NCBI RefSeq assembly: GCF_028765165.1 | Contig: NZ_JARADB010000002.1 | Span: forward strand, 806,001 to 870,000 | Reading direction: 5' to 3' | Length of the DNA stretch: 64,000 nucleotides | Source: Paenibacillus sp. MAHUQ-63 | Lineage (GTDB): Bacteria; Bacillota; Bacilli; Paenibacillales; NBRC-103111 | In this document: piece by piece, positions 26,836-36,345 of the stretch | How the letters are laid out: each line of letters begins with the position of its first letter | Numbering within the stretch: the stretch's first letter is position 1 | The notes under the pieces: generated by a model | The model's input: only the letters and a program-made list of their open reading frames with translations | Database searches by the model: none | Told to the model about the DNA's origin: nothing | Translations under genes and position numbers: made by a program

Positions 26836-27402
26836 ATGTCATTAGATAAAGATTTGCAAAGCAGAGAGATCATCACCAAGGCTGTCTGCGGTAAAGGTCG
26901 CAAATTTTCGCATGTAAGTCATACCGTGACTCCGCCCTTTTCTCCGACCAGTATATTGGGCGCTTGGATTATTAATAACCAATTCGAGGCGATCCAATCC
27001 GGAGAGGGCGTAGAGGTAGTTGGTACTTATGATATCAACATCTGGTATTCTTACGATCGCAACACGAAAACAGACGTAGCCAAAGAAACCGTATCTTATG
27101 TAGAAGTCGTCGGACTCAGCTACCTGGACAAAAGACATAAGCCGACGACAGCCGAGGTGTCCGCTGTCGCAACGCAAGAGCCCAACTGTGTGGAAGCCAG
27201 CATCTCGTCGAGCGGCGACGGCGTCGTGATTCGGGTGGAACGCGAGTTCCAAGTTGAGCTTATTGCGGAAACGAAGGTGTTTGTCATCGTGAGCCCGTAT
27301 GGACCGAGCGACTTCGATGACAAACACGTGGACTTCGATGATGGTGGCGATGGAGATTTCGAGGATCTCGATGCCGAACTGCTTGAAGATGATCTGGGTT
27401 AA
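26836..27402 (+). CDS. cotE: Outer spore coat morphogenetic protein CotE
   Basis: A 188-residue CotE homologue, which builds the outer coat around the forespore in the mother cell. Family marks are REIITKAVCGKGRKF, SSILG-like TSILGAWIINNQF, a strand with GTYDINIWYSYDRNTKT and an acidic C-terminal tail (DDKHVDFDDGGDGDFEDLD). The ATG at 26836 follows GAGGAGGT by seven bases; an upstream ATG at 26806 in the same frame lies before that site. Its position ahead of mutS is the same as in Bacillus. A double hairpin ends the transcript. Confidence 0.93.
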   Translation: MSLDKDLQSREIITKAVCGKGRKFSHVSHTVTPPFSPTSILGAWIINNQFEAIQSGEGVEVVGTYDINIWYSYDRNTKTDVAKETVSYVEVVGLSYLDKRHKPTTAEVSAVATQEPNCVEASISSSGDGVVIRVEREFQVELIAETKVFVIVSPYGPSDFDDKHVDFDDGGDGDFEDLDAELLEDDLG

Positions 27403-27404
27403 TG

Positions 27405-27467
27405 AACCTTATACGCCAGTGTATGCTGGCGTTCAAGGTTCGGCAGAGGGCATACGCCCTCTTTTTT
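27405..27467 (+). terminator. Double hairpin terminator of cotE
   Basis: A first hairpin (AACCTT...AAGGTT with inner ACGCCAG/CTGGCGT) is followed by AGAGGGC / GCCCTCT with an ATAC loop and six T. The second is a standard intrinsic terminator. Confidence 0.88.
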
Positions 27468-27540
27468 GTTTTCCAAGCACAAATGGGCAGCTGTCCGTCA
27501 GGCCGGCCCGGTTCACATGAGACGTGAAGGGGTTAAGGGG

Positions 27541-29010
27541 ATGCAATCATTTTTACTGCATGCACAGGAGAAAGAGGCGTTGGAGCTCGCAGGCCTTATT
27601 CGCATACCGAGCGGCAGCAAGCTGCCTGCCGATTGGCAGGGCCGCATCGTCATCCACTGGGGCGCTGCTCATGATGAATGGCCGTCCGTACCTGCGCTTC
27701 AGCCGATTAAGGCGATCGTCAGGGCACAATCGCCGGCGAAGCGGGATGCATTGCTGGCACATCACGGCATCAAGACGGTTCGGGAACTGAAGAGACTGGG
27801 AGAGTTGAAGGAGGAGACCCCGTTCTTCACGCATAAGTACAAAGTGGCTATCTTCCATCTGCAGACGTTAATCGTGTATGAGAAGAAAGACTCGCTGCTG
27901 TTGTCGGAGAAATCGCTCCTCATCCAGCGGCAGTATCGCACCGAATCCGCCTACATAGAAGTGGAGCCGGAGAAGGCCGGATTTCACGTGCGCAGAGCCA
28001 GCCGGGAGGCGGCCAAAGCGATCTATGCGCTCGGGCTCGACTACGGGCTTGTCACCATCGGCATCGTGCCCGGCGGGCACACGCTGGTGCTCGATGTAGA
28101 ACCTGCTCCGAAGCTTAGCGGCCGGCTGGCGCAGCTGTTCGCTGAGGCGATCGACCGCTACGAGCTGGCGCTGCGGAAGGAGCTGCTGCGCCAGGAGCCG
28201 GTTATGCTCGGGAGCGATCCCGAGTTCCTGCTGCTCAGCCCGCAGGGGAAGGTCGTCTTCGCCGACCGCTTTCTGGCGCGCGAAGGCGAGGTCGGCTGCG
28301 ATGCGATCGTGCTCAGCGGGCATCGCGTCATACTGCCGCTGGCGGAGCTGCGGCCGAAGCCCAGCACAGACCCGCTCGAACATGCGCGGAACCTGCTGGC
28401 TACGATGCGGCTCGCTGCGCGGTCCATCACCGACGAGAGCCTGGCGTGGCTCTCGGGCGGCATGCCGGTGGGGGGATATCCCCTCGGCGGACATATCCAT
28501 TTCAGCCGGTGCTGGCTGAACAGTCATCTGCTGCGCGCGCTAGATAACTACCTCGCGCTGCCCTTGATCTTGATCGAGAGCGATACGACGCGCGGGCGCC
28601 GCCCCCGGTACGGCTTTCTCGGCGATTATCGCAAGAAACGGCACGGCGGCTTCGAATACCGCACGCTGCCGAGCTGGCTGCACTCGCCGCTCATCACGCG
28701 CGGCGTATTCACTTTGGCGGCGCTGATCGCCGACAATTATTGGCGGCTGCCGAGACAGCCGCTGCAGGAACCGGACATCCAAGCGGCTTATTACAGAGGC
28801 GATAAGCGGTTGCTGCAGGGGATCGCAGCCAAGCTTTGGCACGATCTCGAGCAGCTGAAAGGCTACGAAGGATATGCCGGCGTCTTGGACCGGTTCCGGT
28901 CCAGACTCATGTCCATGGAGCCGTGGAATGAGCGGGAGGATATTCGCAAGGTATGGAAAATTGCCCCGTATCGCCGGAAAGAAGCAATTGAAGAAGGAAT
29001 CATGTTATAA
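27541..29010 (+). CDS. Putative phiEco32 gp7-like COOH-NH2 amidoligase
   Basis: A 489-residue protein whose C-terminal two thirds match the predicted amidoligase class related to phage phiEco32 gp7 (a glutamine-synthetase-like fold). Marks are GSDPEFLLLSPQGK (around 220), VGCDAIVL, LAELRPKPSTDPLEHARNL, GGYPLGGHIHFSR and GGFEYRTLPSWL. Such enzymes are predicted to join a carboxylate to an amine with ATP, in spore or wall modification. The N-terminal 200 residues hold an extra domain I do not recognise. The ATG at 27541 follows GAAGGGG by eight bases; a start further upstream is open but has no site. Its place between cotE and mutS suggests a spore coat role; this is inference. Confidence 0.72.
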   Translation: MQSFLLHAQEKEALELAGLIRIPSGSKLPADWQGRIVIHWGAAHDEWPSVPALQPIKAIVRAQSPAKRDALLAHHGIKTVRELKRLGELKEETPFFTHKYKVAIFHLQTLIVYEKKDSLLLSEKSLLIQRQYRTESAYIEVEPEKAGFHVRRASREAAKAIYALGLDYGLVTIGIVPGGHTLVLDVEPAPKLSGRLAQLFAEAIDRYELALRKELLRQEPVMLGSDPEFLLLSPQGKVVFADRFLAREGEVGCDAIVLSGHRVILPLAELRPKPSTDPLEHARNLLATMRLAARSITDESLAWLSGGMPVGGYPLGGHIHFSRCWLNSHLLRALDNYLALPLILIESDTTRGRRPRYGFLGDYRKKRHGGFEYRTLPSWLHSPLITRGVFTLAALIADNYWRLPRQPLQEPDIQAAYYRGDKRLLQGIAAKLWHDLEQLKGYEGYAGVLDRFRSRLMSMEPWNEREDIRKVWKIAPYRRKEAIEEGIML

Positions 29011-29207
29011 TAGATTATCTCTACGGATATGAAAGATCGATAGATGGCGGAGGCTCATATTTCCTGACCGGCGTACGGCGATAGCGGCGGACATTGGAAG
29101 ATGGAGGAGAGCCTTCGGCATTTCTATTAAAGTTTATGCGAATATTTGAAAATGAATGAATAATAGTTTCATAGAGTTGACAATGAATGTGGTTGGAGGA
29201 ACGCAAG

Positions 29208-31856
29208 GTGGCTCAATATACGCCGATGATTCAACAATACTTGGCCGTGAAGGCGACGGTTCCGGACGCTTTTTTGTTTTTCCGTCTGGGTGATTTCTAT
29301 GAGATGTTCTTTGACGATGCGATCAATGCGGCGAGAGAACTGGAGATTACGTTAACGGGCAGAGAAGGCGGTGCCGACGAGAAGATTCCGATGTGCGGCG
29401 TCCCACACCATTCCGCCGAGACTTACATGTCGCGGCTTATCGAGAAAGGGTACAAGGTCGCCATCTGCGAACAGGTGGAAGATCCGGCTGAGGCCAAAGG
29501 CGTCGTCCGCCGCGAAATCGTGCGGATCGTAACGCCGGGTACCGTGATGGACAGCAAGCTGCTCGGTGAATCCAGCAACAATTACATAGTCTCCTTAGTC
29601 AGCCGCGAGCAAGGCTATGCGTTTACCGCTTGCGATATCTCGACAGGAGAGTTATACACGACGCTGCTGGCACCGTCCTGGGAGCTTGTGGCGGACGAGC
29701 TCAATGTGTACAACCCGTCCGAGATCATTACGGACGGAGCGCTGCTCGCCACCATCCGGGAATCCGGCGTAATCTGGGGCCGAAGTACGGTGCTGACGGA
29801 GTGGACGCAAGCCGACGAGCGGCTGTTGGACGAGCATTTCGCCGATGATACGGCTTTGCCGGGCTTATCCCCGCTAAGCCGTCAAGGTGTGGCCTTGCTG
29901 CTCGCTTACTTGAAAGAAACGCAGAAGCGTGCGCTTACGCACGTGAAACACATTCGGCTGTATGAGCCGGATCAATACATGACGATGGATCCGTTCACGC
30001 GCCGCAACCTCGAACTGGTCGAAACGGTTCGCGAACGCGCCAAGAAAGGCTCGCTGCTCTGGCTGCTCGACCGAACCGTCACCGCCATGGGCGCGCGGAT
30101 GCTCCGCCGCTGGATCGAGAAACCGCTCATGAGCGTATCTCGCATCGAAGAGCGGCTGGAAGCTGTCGATCTGCTCTACAATCAGCTCATCGTCCGCGAT
30201 GATGTGAAGCAGGCGCTGAAGGAAGTTTACGACTTGGAGCGGCTCGTCGCCCGCATCTCCTATGGCAATGCCAATGCCCGCGATATGGTGGCTTTGAAGC
30301 ATTCCTTGCAGCAGGTTCCTTTGCTGCAGGAAATATGTGCCGCCTCGGGTTCGGCAACGCTGCGCAAGCTTGTCGAGAATATGGACCTCTGCGAAGATGT
30401 CATGTCCTGGATCGGGAGCGCCATCGTGGACGAGCCGCCGGTATCTATCCGGGACGGGGGAATGATTCGCGAAGGCTATCAGCCGTACCTTGATCAATTG
30501 CGCGAAGCGAGCACGAACGGCAAGATGTGGATTGCCGAGCTGGAGCGCCAGGAGCGGGAAGCGACGGGCATCAAATCGCTCAAAATCGGCTACAACAAAG
30601 TGTTCGGCTACTTCATTGAAGTGACCAAAGCGAATATGTCGGCGCTGCAGGAAGGCCGCTATGAGCGCAAGCAGACGCTGGCCAATGCGGAACGGTATGT
30701 GACGCCGGAGCTGAAAGAGAAAGAAGCGCTTATTCTCGAAGCGCAGGATAAAATGGTCGATCTGGAGTATGAGCTGTTCACGGAGCTTCGCGACCGGATT
30801 TCCCAGCACATCTCCAGATTGCAGAAGCTGGCGGAGGTCATCGCCACCGCCGATGTGTACCAATCGCTGGCCGCCGTATCCGCGGCACAGCATTTCCGCA
30901 AGCCGGAGATCGGCGAAGGCTTCGATCTCCACATCGAAGACGGCCGCCACCCTGTGGTGGAGGCGGTCATTCAGGACGGCTCGTTCATCGCCAACGATAC
31001 GCGCCTGGAGCGGGAGCAGGGCCGCATCCTGCTCATCACCGGTCCGAACATGGCCGGCAAGAGCACGTACATGCGGCAGGTAGCCGTGATCTGCCTGATG
31101 GCGCAGATCGGCTGCTTCGTGCCCGCCCGGTCCGCGCGCATCCCGGTGACCGACCGGATCTTCACCCGGATCGGCGCCGCGGACGACCTGATCGGCGGGC
31201 AGAGCACGTTCATGGTCGAGATGATGGACATTCAGGTGATGACGGAGAAGGCGACGAGCAAGAGTCTCGTCATCATCGACGAGCTCGGCCGCGGCACGTC
31301 GACAGGCGAAGGCATGGCGATCGCGCAGGCCGTGATCGAATTCCTTCACGACCGGATCGGCTGCAAGACGCTCGTGTCTACCCACTTCCATGAGCTGGCG
31401 CACCTGGAAGAAAGCCTCGGCCATCTGCGCAATCACTGTATGGCTGTGAAGGAAAGCGGCCGGCAGGTCACGTTCCTGCGCAAGCTGATCCCCGGCGCAG
31501 CCAGCACGAGCTACGGCATCTACTGTGCCGAAATCGCCGGGCTGCCGGAGGCGATCATTCAGCGCTCGTACGAGCTGCTGAATGGCTTCGAAGAGCGGGC
31601 GGCCGGCGCTGCGCAGGTTGCCGCCGCTTCGTCGGCGGTCGCTGCGGAGCATGCGGCTCCTGTGGAACAGGCGGCTGCCGTGCAGCAGCTGTCCCTCTTC
31701 GAGGAGGACAGGGCTGAGGTTCACTCCGCCAAGAAAGCGAAGCCGGATGCGAAGAGCCAGTCCGTGCTCGACCAGCTCAAAGGGATAGATTTGATCAATA
31801 TGACGCCGCTGCAGGCGCTTAACCTTGTGTACGAATGGAAACAAAAGCTGCAGTAA
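29208..31856 (+). CDS. mutS: DNA mismatch repair ATPase MutS
   Basis: An 882-residue MutS. The mismatch-reading domain starts FFRLGDFYEMF (the Phe-x-Glu wedge), the connector and lever domains follow, and the ATPase has Walker A TGPNMAGKSTYMRQ, signature SSTFMVEMMD-like STFMVEMMDIQ, Walker B VIIDELGRGTS and the helix-turn-helix region. An Ala/Val-rich linker near 805-835 leads to the C-terminal clamp-interaction motif QLSLF. The GTG at 29208 follows TTGGAGGA by seven bases; an ATG at 29187 sits before that site. It recognises mispaired bases and recruits MutL, encoded two genes on. Confidence 0.96.
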   Translation: MAQYTPMIQQYLAVKATVPDAFLFFRLGDFYEMFFDDAINAARELEITLTGREGGADEKIPMCGVPHHSAETYMSRLIEKGYKVAICEQVEDPAEAKGVVRREIVRIVTPGTVMDSKLLGESSNNYIVSLVSREQGYAFTACDISTGELYTTLLAPSWELVADELNVYNPSEIITDGALLATIRESGVIWGRSTVLTEWTQADERLLDEHFADDTALPGLSPLSRQGVALLLAYLKETQKRALTHVKHIRLYEPDQYMTMDPFTRRNLELVETVRERAKKGSLLWLLDRTVTAMGARMLRRWIEKPLMSVSRIEERLEAVDLLYNQLIVRDDVKQALKEVYDLERLVARISYGNANARDMVALKHSLQQVPLLQEICAASGSATLRKLVENMDLCEDVMSWIGSAIVDEPPVSIRDGGMIREGYQPYLDQLREASTNGKMWIAELERQEREATGIKSLKIGYNKVFGYFIEVTKANMSALQEGRYERKQTLANAERYVTPELKEKEALILEAQDKMVDLEYELFTELRDRISQHISRLQKLAEVIATADVYQSLAAVSAAQHFRKPEIGEGFDLHIEDGRHPVVEAVIQDGSFIANDTRLEREQGRILLITGPNMAGKSTYMRQVAVICLMAQIGCFVPARSARIPVTDRIFTRIGAADDLIGGQSTFMVEMMDIQVMTEKATSKSLVIIDELGRGTSTGEGMAIAQAVIEFLHDRIGCKTLVSTHFHELAHLEESLGHLRNHCMAVKESGRQVTFLRKLIPGAASTSYGIYCAEIAGLPEAIIQRSYELLNGFEERAAGAAQVAAASSAVAAEHAAPVEQAAAVQQLSLFEEDRAEVHSAKKAKPDAKSQSVLDQLKGIDLINMTPLQALNLVYEWKQKLQ

Positions 31857-31892
31857 CAAGCTGCATGATCTCATAACCGAGGAGAGACGCAT

Positions 31893-33332
31893 ATGACAAC
31901 TCAACCGAAATTGAAGAAGATGAAAGTAACCTTAGCCCTTGCGTCCGCCCTTATGACCATACTGCCCGTAAGCGGCGCGTCCGCAGCGGAAGACCTGCAA
32001 ACCCAGCAGGTGAGAGAAATTATCGGGAAGCTGCATGTGAGCGGAGTCACCGAGGAAGCGCTGGCCGGACAAAGCATCAAGCAAATGATCGACGGTTTGC
32101 AGGATCCGTATACCGTTTTCTTCAGCCAGGAAGAGTACGGTCAGTTCGCCAGCTCTCTCGAAAATAACTATGTGGGTATGGGAGCCCGCATCGGAATTGA
32201 CGACAAAGGCGTATACTTGTCGGAGATTTTCGCCGGCTCACCGGCCGAAATCGCCGGCCTCAAACGCGATGACTACGTGCGGGCCGTCGACGGCGTCACG
32301 GCTTCGACGACGTCCATCGATGAGGTTCGCAACAAAATCATCGGGCCGGAAGGCTCTAAGGTGAAAGTAACGGTAGAGCGGGACGGCAAGCCATTGACCG
32401 TCGAGCTCACGCGCAAAGGCGTTAATGTGCCGGAAGTGTACAGCGCAAGCTTCGCGAATGGCGTGGGGTATATTCAAATTACCGATTTCTCCAGCGATGC
32501 CGATGAGGATTTTGACAAGCAGCTCACAGCCCTACAGGCTAAAGGCTTGAAATCGCTCATTCTCGATGTGCGCAACAATCCGGGGGGACTCGTGGAGACG
32601 GCGCAGAACATCGCCAAGCATTTCGTGAAAAACGGCGTGCTCATTCACACCAAGGATCGCAACGGCATCGATGAACCGGTACCGATCGAAGGCGGAACGG
32701 CTTTATCGGTTCCCGTCTATGTGCTGGCCAATGAGTATAGCGCGAGCGCTTCGGAAGTGTTGTCCGGCGCTTTGCAGGACTACAATGTAGCCAAAGTGAT
32801 CGGTATGCAGACGTACGGCAAGGGCAGCGTTCAGCAGCTGTTTCAATTGGATAATAACAGCGCGCTGAAAGTGACGATCGAGGAGTATTTGACGCCGAAA
32901 CAGCGCAAAGTGAATAAAGTCGGCATTACACCGGATATGAAAGTGGACGGACCGGCGGCGCAGCTCATTACCGCGCTTCATGAAGCGGGGATTTCGGATG
33001 TTCAAGTGGACATTTCCAAGCATGACGTGAAATTCAATGGTGCGCAGGTAGGTAACGGATTCGGCAACTTCCGCGATAACGGCAAATTGTTTGCGACAAC
33101 CCGCGGCTTGGCGGCATTGGTCGGAGCTTCGATTACATGGAACGAAGCGAACCGTACCGTGGACATTTCGGATGGCCAAGCAACGTATGCCATTCCAGTT
33201 GAAGCGGATAAGCTGATCATTGAGGATGGGACCAGCTACGTGAATGTAGATCTGTTCGACGATTATTTCCCGCAGCTGAAAGTGAATGATCAAGGTGAGA
33301 ATGTTTCTATTCGCGTTGTGAAGGCGAACTAG
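31893..33332 (+). CDS. S41 family C-terminal processing peptidase with stalk domain
   Basis: A 479-residue exported serine protease. A signal peptide (about 1-32, ending ASA) is followed by an N-terminal helical lid, a PDZ domain (about 100-175, YLSEIFAGSPAEIAGLKRDD) and the catalytic core with SASASE at 283-288 and the general base K310 in QTYGKGS, the Ser-Lys dyad of CtpA/CtpB. The last 110 residues form a copper-amine-oxidase N-like stalk domain, common in Paenibacillus. It lies between mutS and mutL. It trims C-termini of exported proteins; in spore formers related CtpB acts in sporulation signalling. Starts after GAGGAGAGAC. Confidence 0.9.
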   Translation: MTTQPKLKKMKVTLALASALMTILPVSGASAAEDLQTQQVREIIGKLHVSGVTEEALAGQSIKQMIDGLQDPYTVFFSQEEYGQFASSLENNYVGMGARIGIDDKGVYLSEIFAGSPAEIAGLKRDDYVRAVDGVTASTTSIDEVRNKIIGPEGSKVKVTVERDGKPLTVELTRKGVNVPEVYSASFANGVGYIQITDFSSDADEDFDKQLTALQAKGLKSLILDVRNNPGGLVETAQNIAKHFVKNGVLIHTKDRNGIDEPVPIEGGTALSVPVYVLANEYSASASEVLSGALQDYNVAKVIGMQTYGKGSVQQLFQLDNNSALKVTIEEYLTPKQRKVNKVGITPDMKVDGPAAQLITALHEAGISDVQVDISKHDVKFNGAQVGNGFGNFRDNGKLFATTRGLAALVGASITWNEANRTVDISDGQATYAIPVEADKLIIEDGTSYVNVDLFDDYFPQLKVNDQGENVSIRVVKAN

Positions 33333-33341
33333 GAAGGGGAA

Positions 33342-35564
33342 ATGGGGAAGATGGGCAAAATCCAGCTTTTGAGCGAGCATATTGCGAACCAGATCGCCGC
33401 TGGGGAAGTGGTGGAGCGCCCTTCCTCCGTGGTGAAAGAGCTGGTTGAGAACTCGGTCGATGCGGAAAGCACGCGAATCGACGTGACGATCGAAGAAGGC
33501 GGGCTGCAATTGATACGCGTCTCGGATAACGGCACCGGTATGGCGCTGGATGATTGCGAAGTTGCGTTTCAGCGGCATGCCACGAGTAAAATTTCGACGA
33601 GCAAAGATTTGTTCTCGATTCGCACATTAGGCTTCCGCGGCGAGGCGCTGCCGAGTATTGCTTCGGTCTCCCGACTGGAGTGTGTGACGAGTGCGGCGAA
33701 TGACGGACTGGGCCGCAAAATTACCATCGAAGGCGGCACCATTCGCGGCGTCACGGAGACGGCCGCTTCGCGCGGGACGGAAGTGACGGTGAAGGACTTA
33801 TTTTACAACACGCCGGCACGCCTCAAATATATGAAAACGATTCAGACGGAGCTCGGTCATATCTCGGATTATATGTACCGGTTGGCGCTGGCTCATCCGG
33901 GAATTGCGTTCACGCTCAAGCATAACGGCAATTTGCTTCTGCAGACGCTGGGCAACGGCGACCTGCTGCAAGTCATCGCCGGCATCTATGGCACGGCGAT
34001 TGGCAAGCAGATGCTCCCGATCCAGGCGGAAAGCCTGGATTATACGATCTCAGGCTTCGTCGCGAAGCCTGAGATGACCCGCGCGAACCGCGGCGGCATC
34101 TCGACCATTGTGAATGGCCGGTATGTCCGCAATTTCGCGCTGAATCAAGCGCTGCTGCAGGGGTATCACACCCTGCTGCCGATCAACCGCTTCCCGGTTG
34201 CCGTCCTGCAAATCGGGATGGATCCTGCGCTGGTGGATGTGAATGTGCATCCAGCCAAGCTGGAGGTCCGCTTCAGTAAAGAAGCGGAGCTGACGGCGCT
34301 CATCGAGGCGGAGGTGAAGCGGCTCTTTGGCCGGCAGGTGCTTATTCCTACGGGCAATAAGCCAGCTGCGCCGAGAGGCGCTTACATTCAGGAGCAGCTG
34401 GACTTGACGAGGACGTTGGAGACGCCGGCTGCCGGTCTGGCTCCTGGAGGAGCGGCTGTGGAGAGGGCGGAGCTGCCGCGGCTGCCGGAAGAAACGGCAT
34501 TCACGGTATCCGCGCCATCAGCACCGTACGAGTCGTCCGCGCCATCTGCGCTATCCGGGCAACCTGCGCGGCCTGCGCAAGCGGAGCCATTCATGCAATC
34601 AGCCGGGTTGCAGCCAACGATGCGCGAGCTGCAGGCATCGTCACAGTCAGCAGCTCGGCAGATTCCACAGGTTCCACAGGCTTCGCAGGCTCAGGTGAAA
34701 GAAAGTCTATCCGCTTACGATACGGAGGAGCGGGCTTTACCGGCAGCGAACCTGCCGCAAGCAGCCGAGCCCAAAGCTTGGGCGCCTTCTTATGAAGCGC
34801 CAAGATCGACACCGAGTGCCGGCTACCCAACGTCGAACCGCATGCCTGCGTCTTCGAACGCTGCTGCTTCCGCGACTCCCGCGACGCGGAATGTCAGCTT
34901 GTCGCAGCAGCGCCGCATGAACGAAGCTTTCCTGGATTCGCTGCCGGCGGGTATCGAGAGCGAGACGCCTAAGCTGCCTGCTTTCCCGCGGCTGGAGCCG
35001 ATCGGACAGATGCATGGGACGTATTTGGTCGCGCAGAACGAGGAAGGCTTGTACTTAATTGATCAGCATGCCGCGCATGAGCGCATTAATTATGAATATT
35101 ATTACGAGCGTTTTGGCAATCCTGCTGAGGCGAGCCAAGAATTGCTCGTTGGGATAACGCTGGAATTCACCCCTGCGGAGGCCGGCATCATAGCGGAGCG
35201 GTTATCGCTCTTCGAGCAAGCCGGCGTGTATATGGAAGCTTTCGGCGGCAATACGTTCCTCGTTCGCGCGCACCCGCACTGGTTTCCGCCGGGGGAAGAG
35301 AAGACAATTATTGAAGAGATCTGCGAATGGGTGCTTAGCGAGAAGAAGGCGGTCGACATCGCCAAACTGCGGGAGAAAGCGGCGATTATGTGTTCCTGCA
35401 AAGCATCGATTAAAGCGAACCAAGGGCTTAGCGTGCTGGAAATGGAAACGCTCATCGACCGGCTCGCCGGCTGCCGGAATCCCTATACGTGCCCGCACGG
35501 ACGGCCGATTGTGGTGAGCTTTACGACTTATGAGCTGGAGAAAATGTTTAAGAGAGTGATGTAA
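33342..35564 (+). CDS. mutL: DNA mismatch repair endonuclease MutL
   Basis: A 740-residue MutL. The GHKL ATPase half (1-340) carries IAAGEVVERPSSVVKELVENS, DNGTGM and RGEALPSIASV. A long linker (about 350-560) is rich in Ala, Pro and Ser and carries no conserved motif. The C-terminal endonuclease domain has DQHAAHERINYEYYYE, SCKASIKANQ and CPHGRP, the metal motif of nicking MutL proteins. It starts 10 bases after the S41 gene; the first ATG has AGGA seven bases upstream, and a second ATG (33351) fits too. It nicks the new strand near mismatches marked by MutS. Confidence 0.95.
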   Translation: MGKMGKIQLLSEHIANQIAAGEVVERPSSVVKELVENSVDAESTRIDVTIEEGGLQLIRVSDNGTGMALDDCEVAFQRHATSKISTSKDLFSIRTLGFRGEALPSIASVSRLECVTSAANDGLGRKITIEGGTIRGVTETAASRGTEVTVKDLFYNTPARLKYMKTIQTELGHISDYMYRLALAHPGIAFTLKHNGNLLLQTLGNGDLLQVIAGIYGTAIGKQMLPIQAESLDYTISGFVAKPEMTRANRGGISTIVNGRYVRNFALNQALLQGYHTLLPINRFPVAVLQIGMDPALVDVNVHPAKLEVRFSKEAELTALIEAEVKRLFGRQVLIPTGNKPAAPRGAYIQEQLDLTRTLETPAAGLAPGGAAVERAELPRLPEETAFTVSAPSAPYESSAPSALSGQPARPAQAEPFMQSAGLQPTMRELQASSQSAARQIPQVPQASQAQVKESLSAYDTEERALPAANLPQAAEPKAWAPSYEAPRSTPSAGYPTSNRMPASSNAAASATPATRNVSLSQQRRMNEAFLDSLPAGIESETPKLPAFPRLEPIGQMHGTYLVAQNEEGLYLIDQHAAHERINYEYYYERFGNPAEASQELLVGITLEFTPAEAGIIAERLSLFEQAGVYMEAFGGNTFLVRAHPHWFPPGEEKTIIEEICEWVLSEKKAVDIAKLREKAAIMCSCKASIKANQGLSVLEMETLIDRLAGCRNPYTCPHGRPIVVSFTTYELEKMFKRVM

Positions 35565-35568
35565 CGAC

Positions 35569-36345
35569 GTGTTAGTAACGACATCCTATAATCCGTCCCA
35601 AGAAATTGTGGACAAGGCGGAGCATCTGGCCGGCGTTTACGGCGGCCGGATCGTGCCGCGGGGCAAGTATTCTTTGGAACTTCTTAGGAAAAATTATAAC
35701 GATCCTTCTCTTCTGCTTGTGACAAGAGAAGAGATCAGGTACTATGAAGATGACCATGCACCCGCTTTTTTCCATCCCAGCATGGCGCTCGTACGCATCA
35801 AGCGCATGTTAAGAGGCGAGAGCGATCTTTTGATGGAGGCATCAAGTGCGGCGACCGGCGATACCGTCGTTGACTGCACGGCAGGTCTGGCGTCGGACGC
35901 GATTGTATTCTCCTTCGCGGTCGGTCCGCAGGGCCATGTGACGGCGATCGAGAGCGAGCGCGTTCCGGCTATGCTGATCCAGGAAGGCTTGGCCAGCTAC
36001 CATTCCGAGATTGCCGAGTTGAACGAAGCCATGAGGCGCATTACCGTTCACCGCATGCATCATCTTGCTTATTTGCAGGGATTAGCTTCGAAAAGTGTGG
36101 ATATCGTGTACTTCGACCCGATGTTCCGCAAGCCGATCGAAGAGTCTCATGCCATGTCGCACTTGAGAAGAAATGCCAACGATGAGGCCATCGCGTCGGC
36201 ATCCATCGAAGAGGCCAAGCGTGTCGCACGCAAATCCATTGTGCTCAAAGAGAACCGGGACAGCAAGGAGTTCGCCCGTCTGGGGTTCGAGCATGTATTA
36301 CGATCCACGACCAAAACAACGTATGGAGTGATTCGACTGTGTTAG
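35569..36345 (+). CDS. RsmJ-like SAM-dependent methyltransferase
   Basis: A 258-residue protein with a Rossmann methyltransferase core. Motif I-like VVDCTAGLASDAIVFSF and the following acidic VTAIESERVP resemble the 16S rRNA methylase RsmJ; DIVYFDPMFRKP takes the place of the catalytic NPPF/DPM motif. The start is GTG, 5 bases after the mutL stop, and the stop overlaps miaA by 7 bases. The likely target is rRNA or another nucleic acid, but this Firmicute branch is not well characterised. Tight packing shows cotranscription with mutL and miaA. Confidence 0.82.
   Translation: MLVTTSYNPSQEIVDKAEHLAGVYGGRIVPRGKYSLELLRKNYNDPSLLLVTREEIRYYEDDHAPAFFHPSMALVRIKRMLRGESDLLMEASSAATGDTVVDCTAGLASDAIVFSFAVGPQGHVTAIESERVPAMLIQEGLASYHSEIAELNEAMRRITVHRMHHLAYLQGLASKSVDIVYFDPMFRKPIEESHAMSHLRRNANDEAIASASIEEAKRVARKSIVLKENRDSKEFARLGFEHVLRSTTKTTYGVIRLC

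Noticed and set aside
29874-31904. A long open frame of 676 codons on the minus strand opposite mutS
   Set aside because: It lies wholly within mutS, has no ribosome site or family motif, and its composition is that of the reverse strand of a GC-rich gene.
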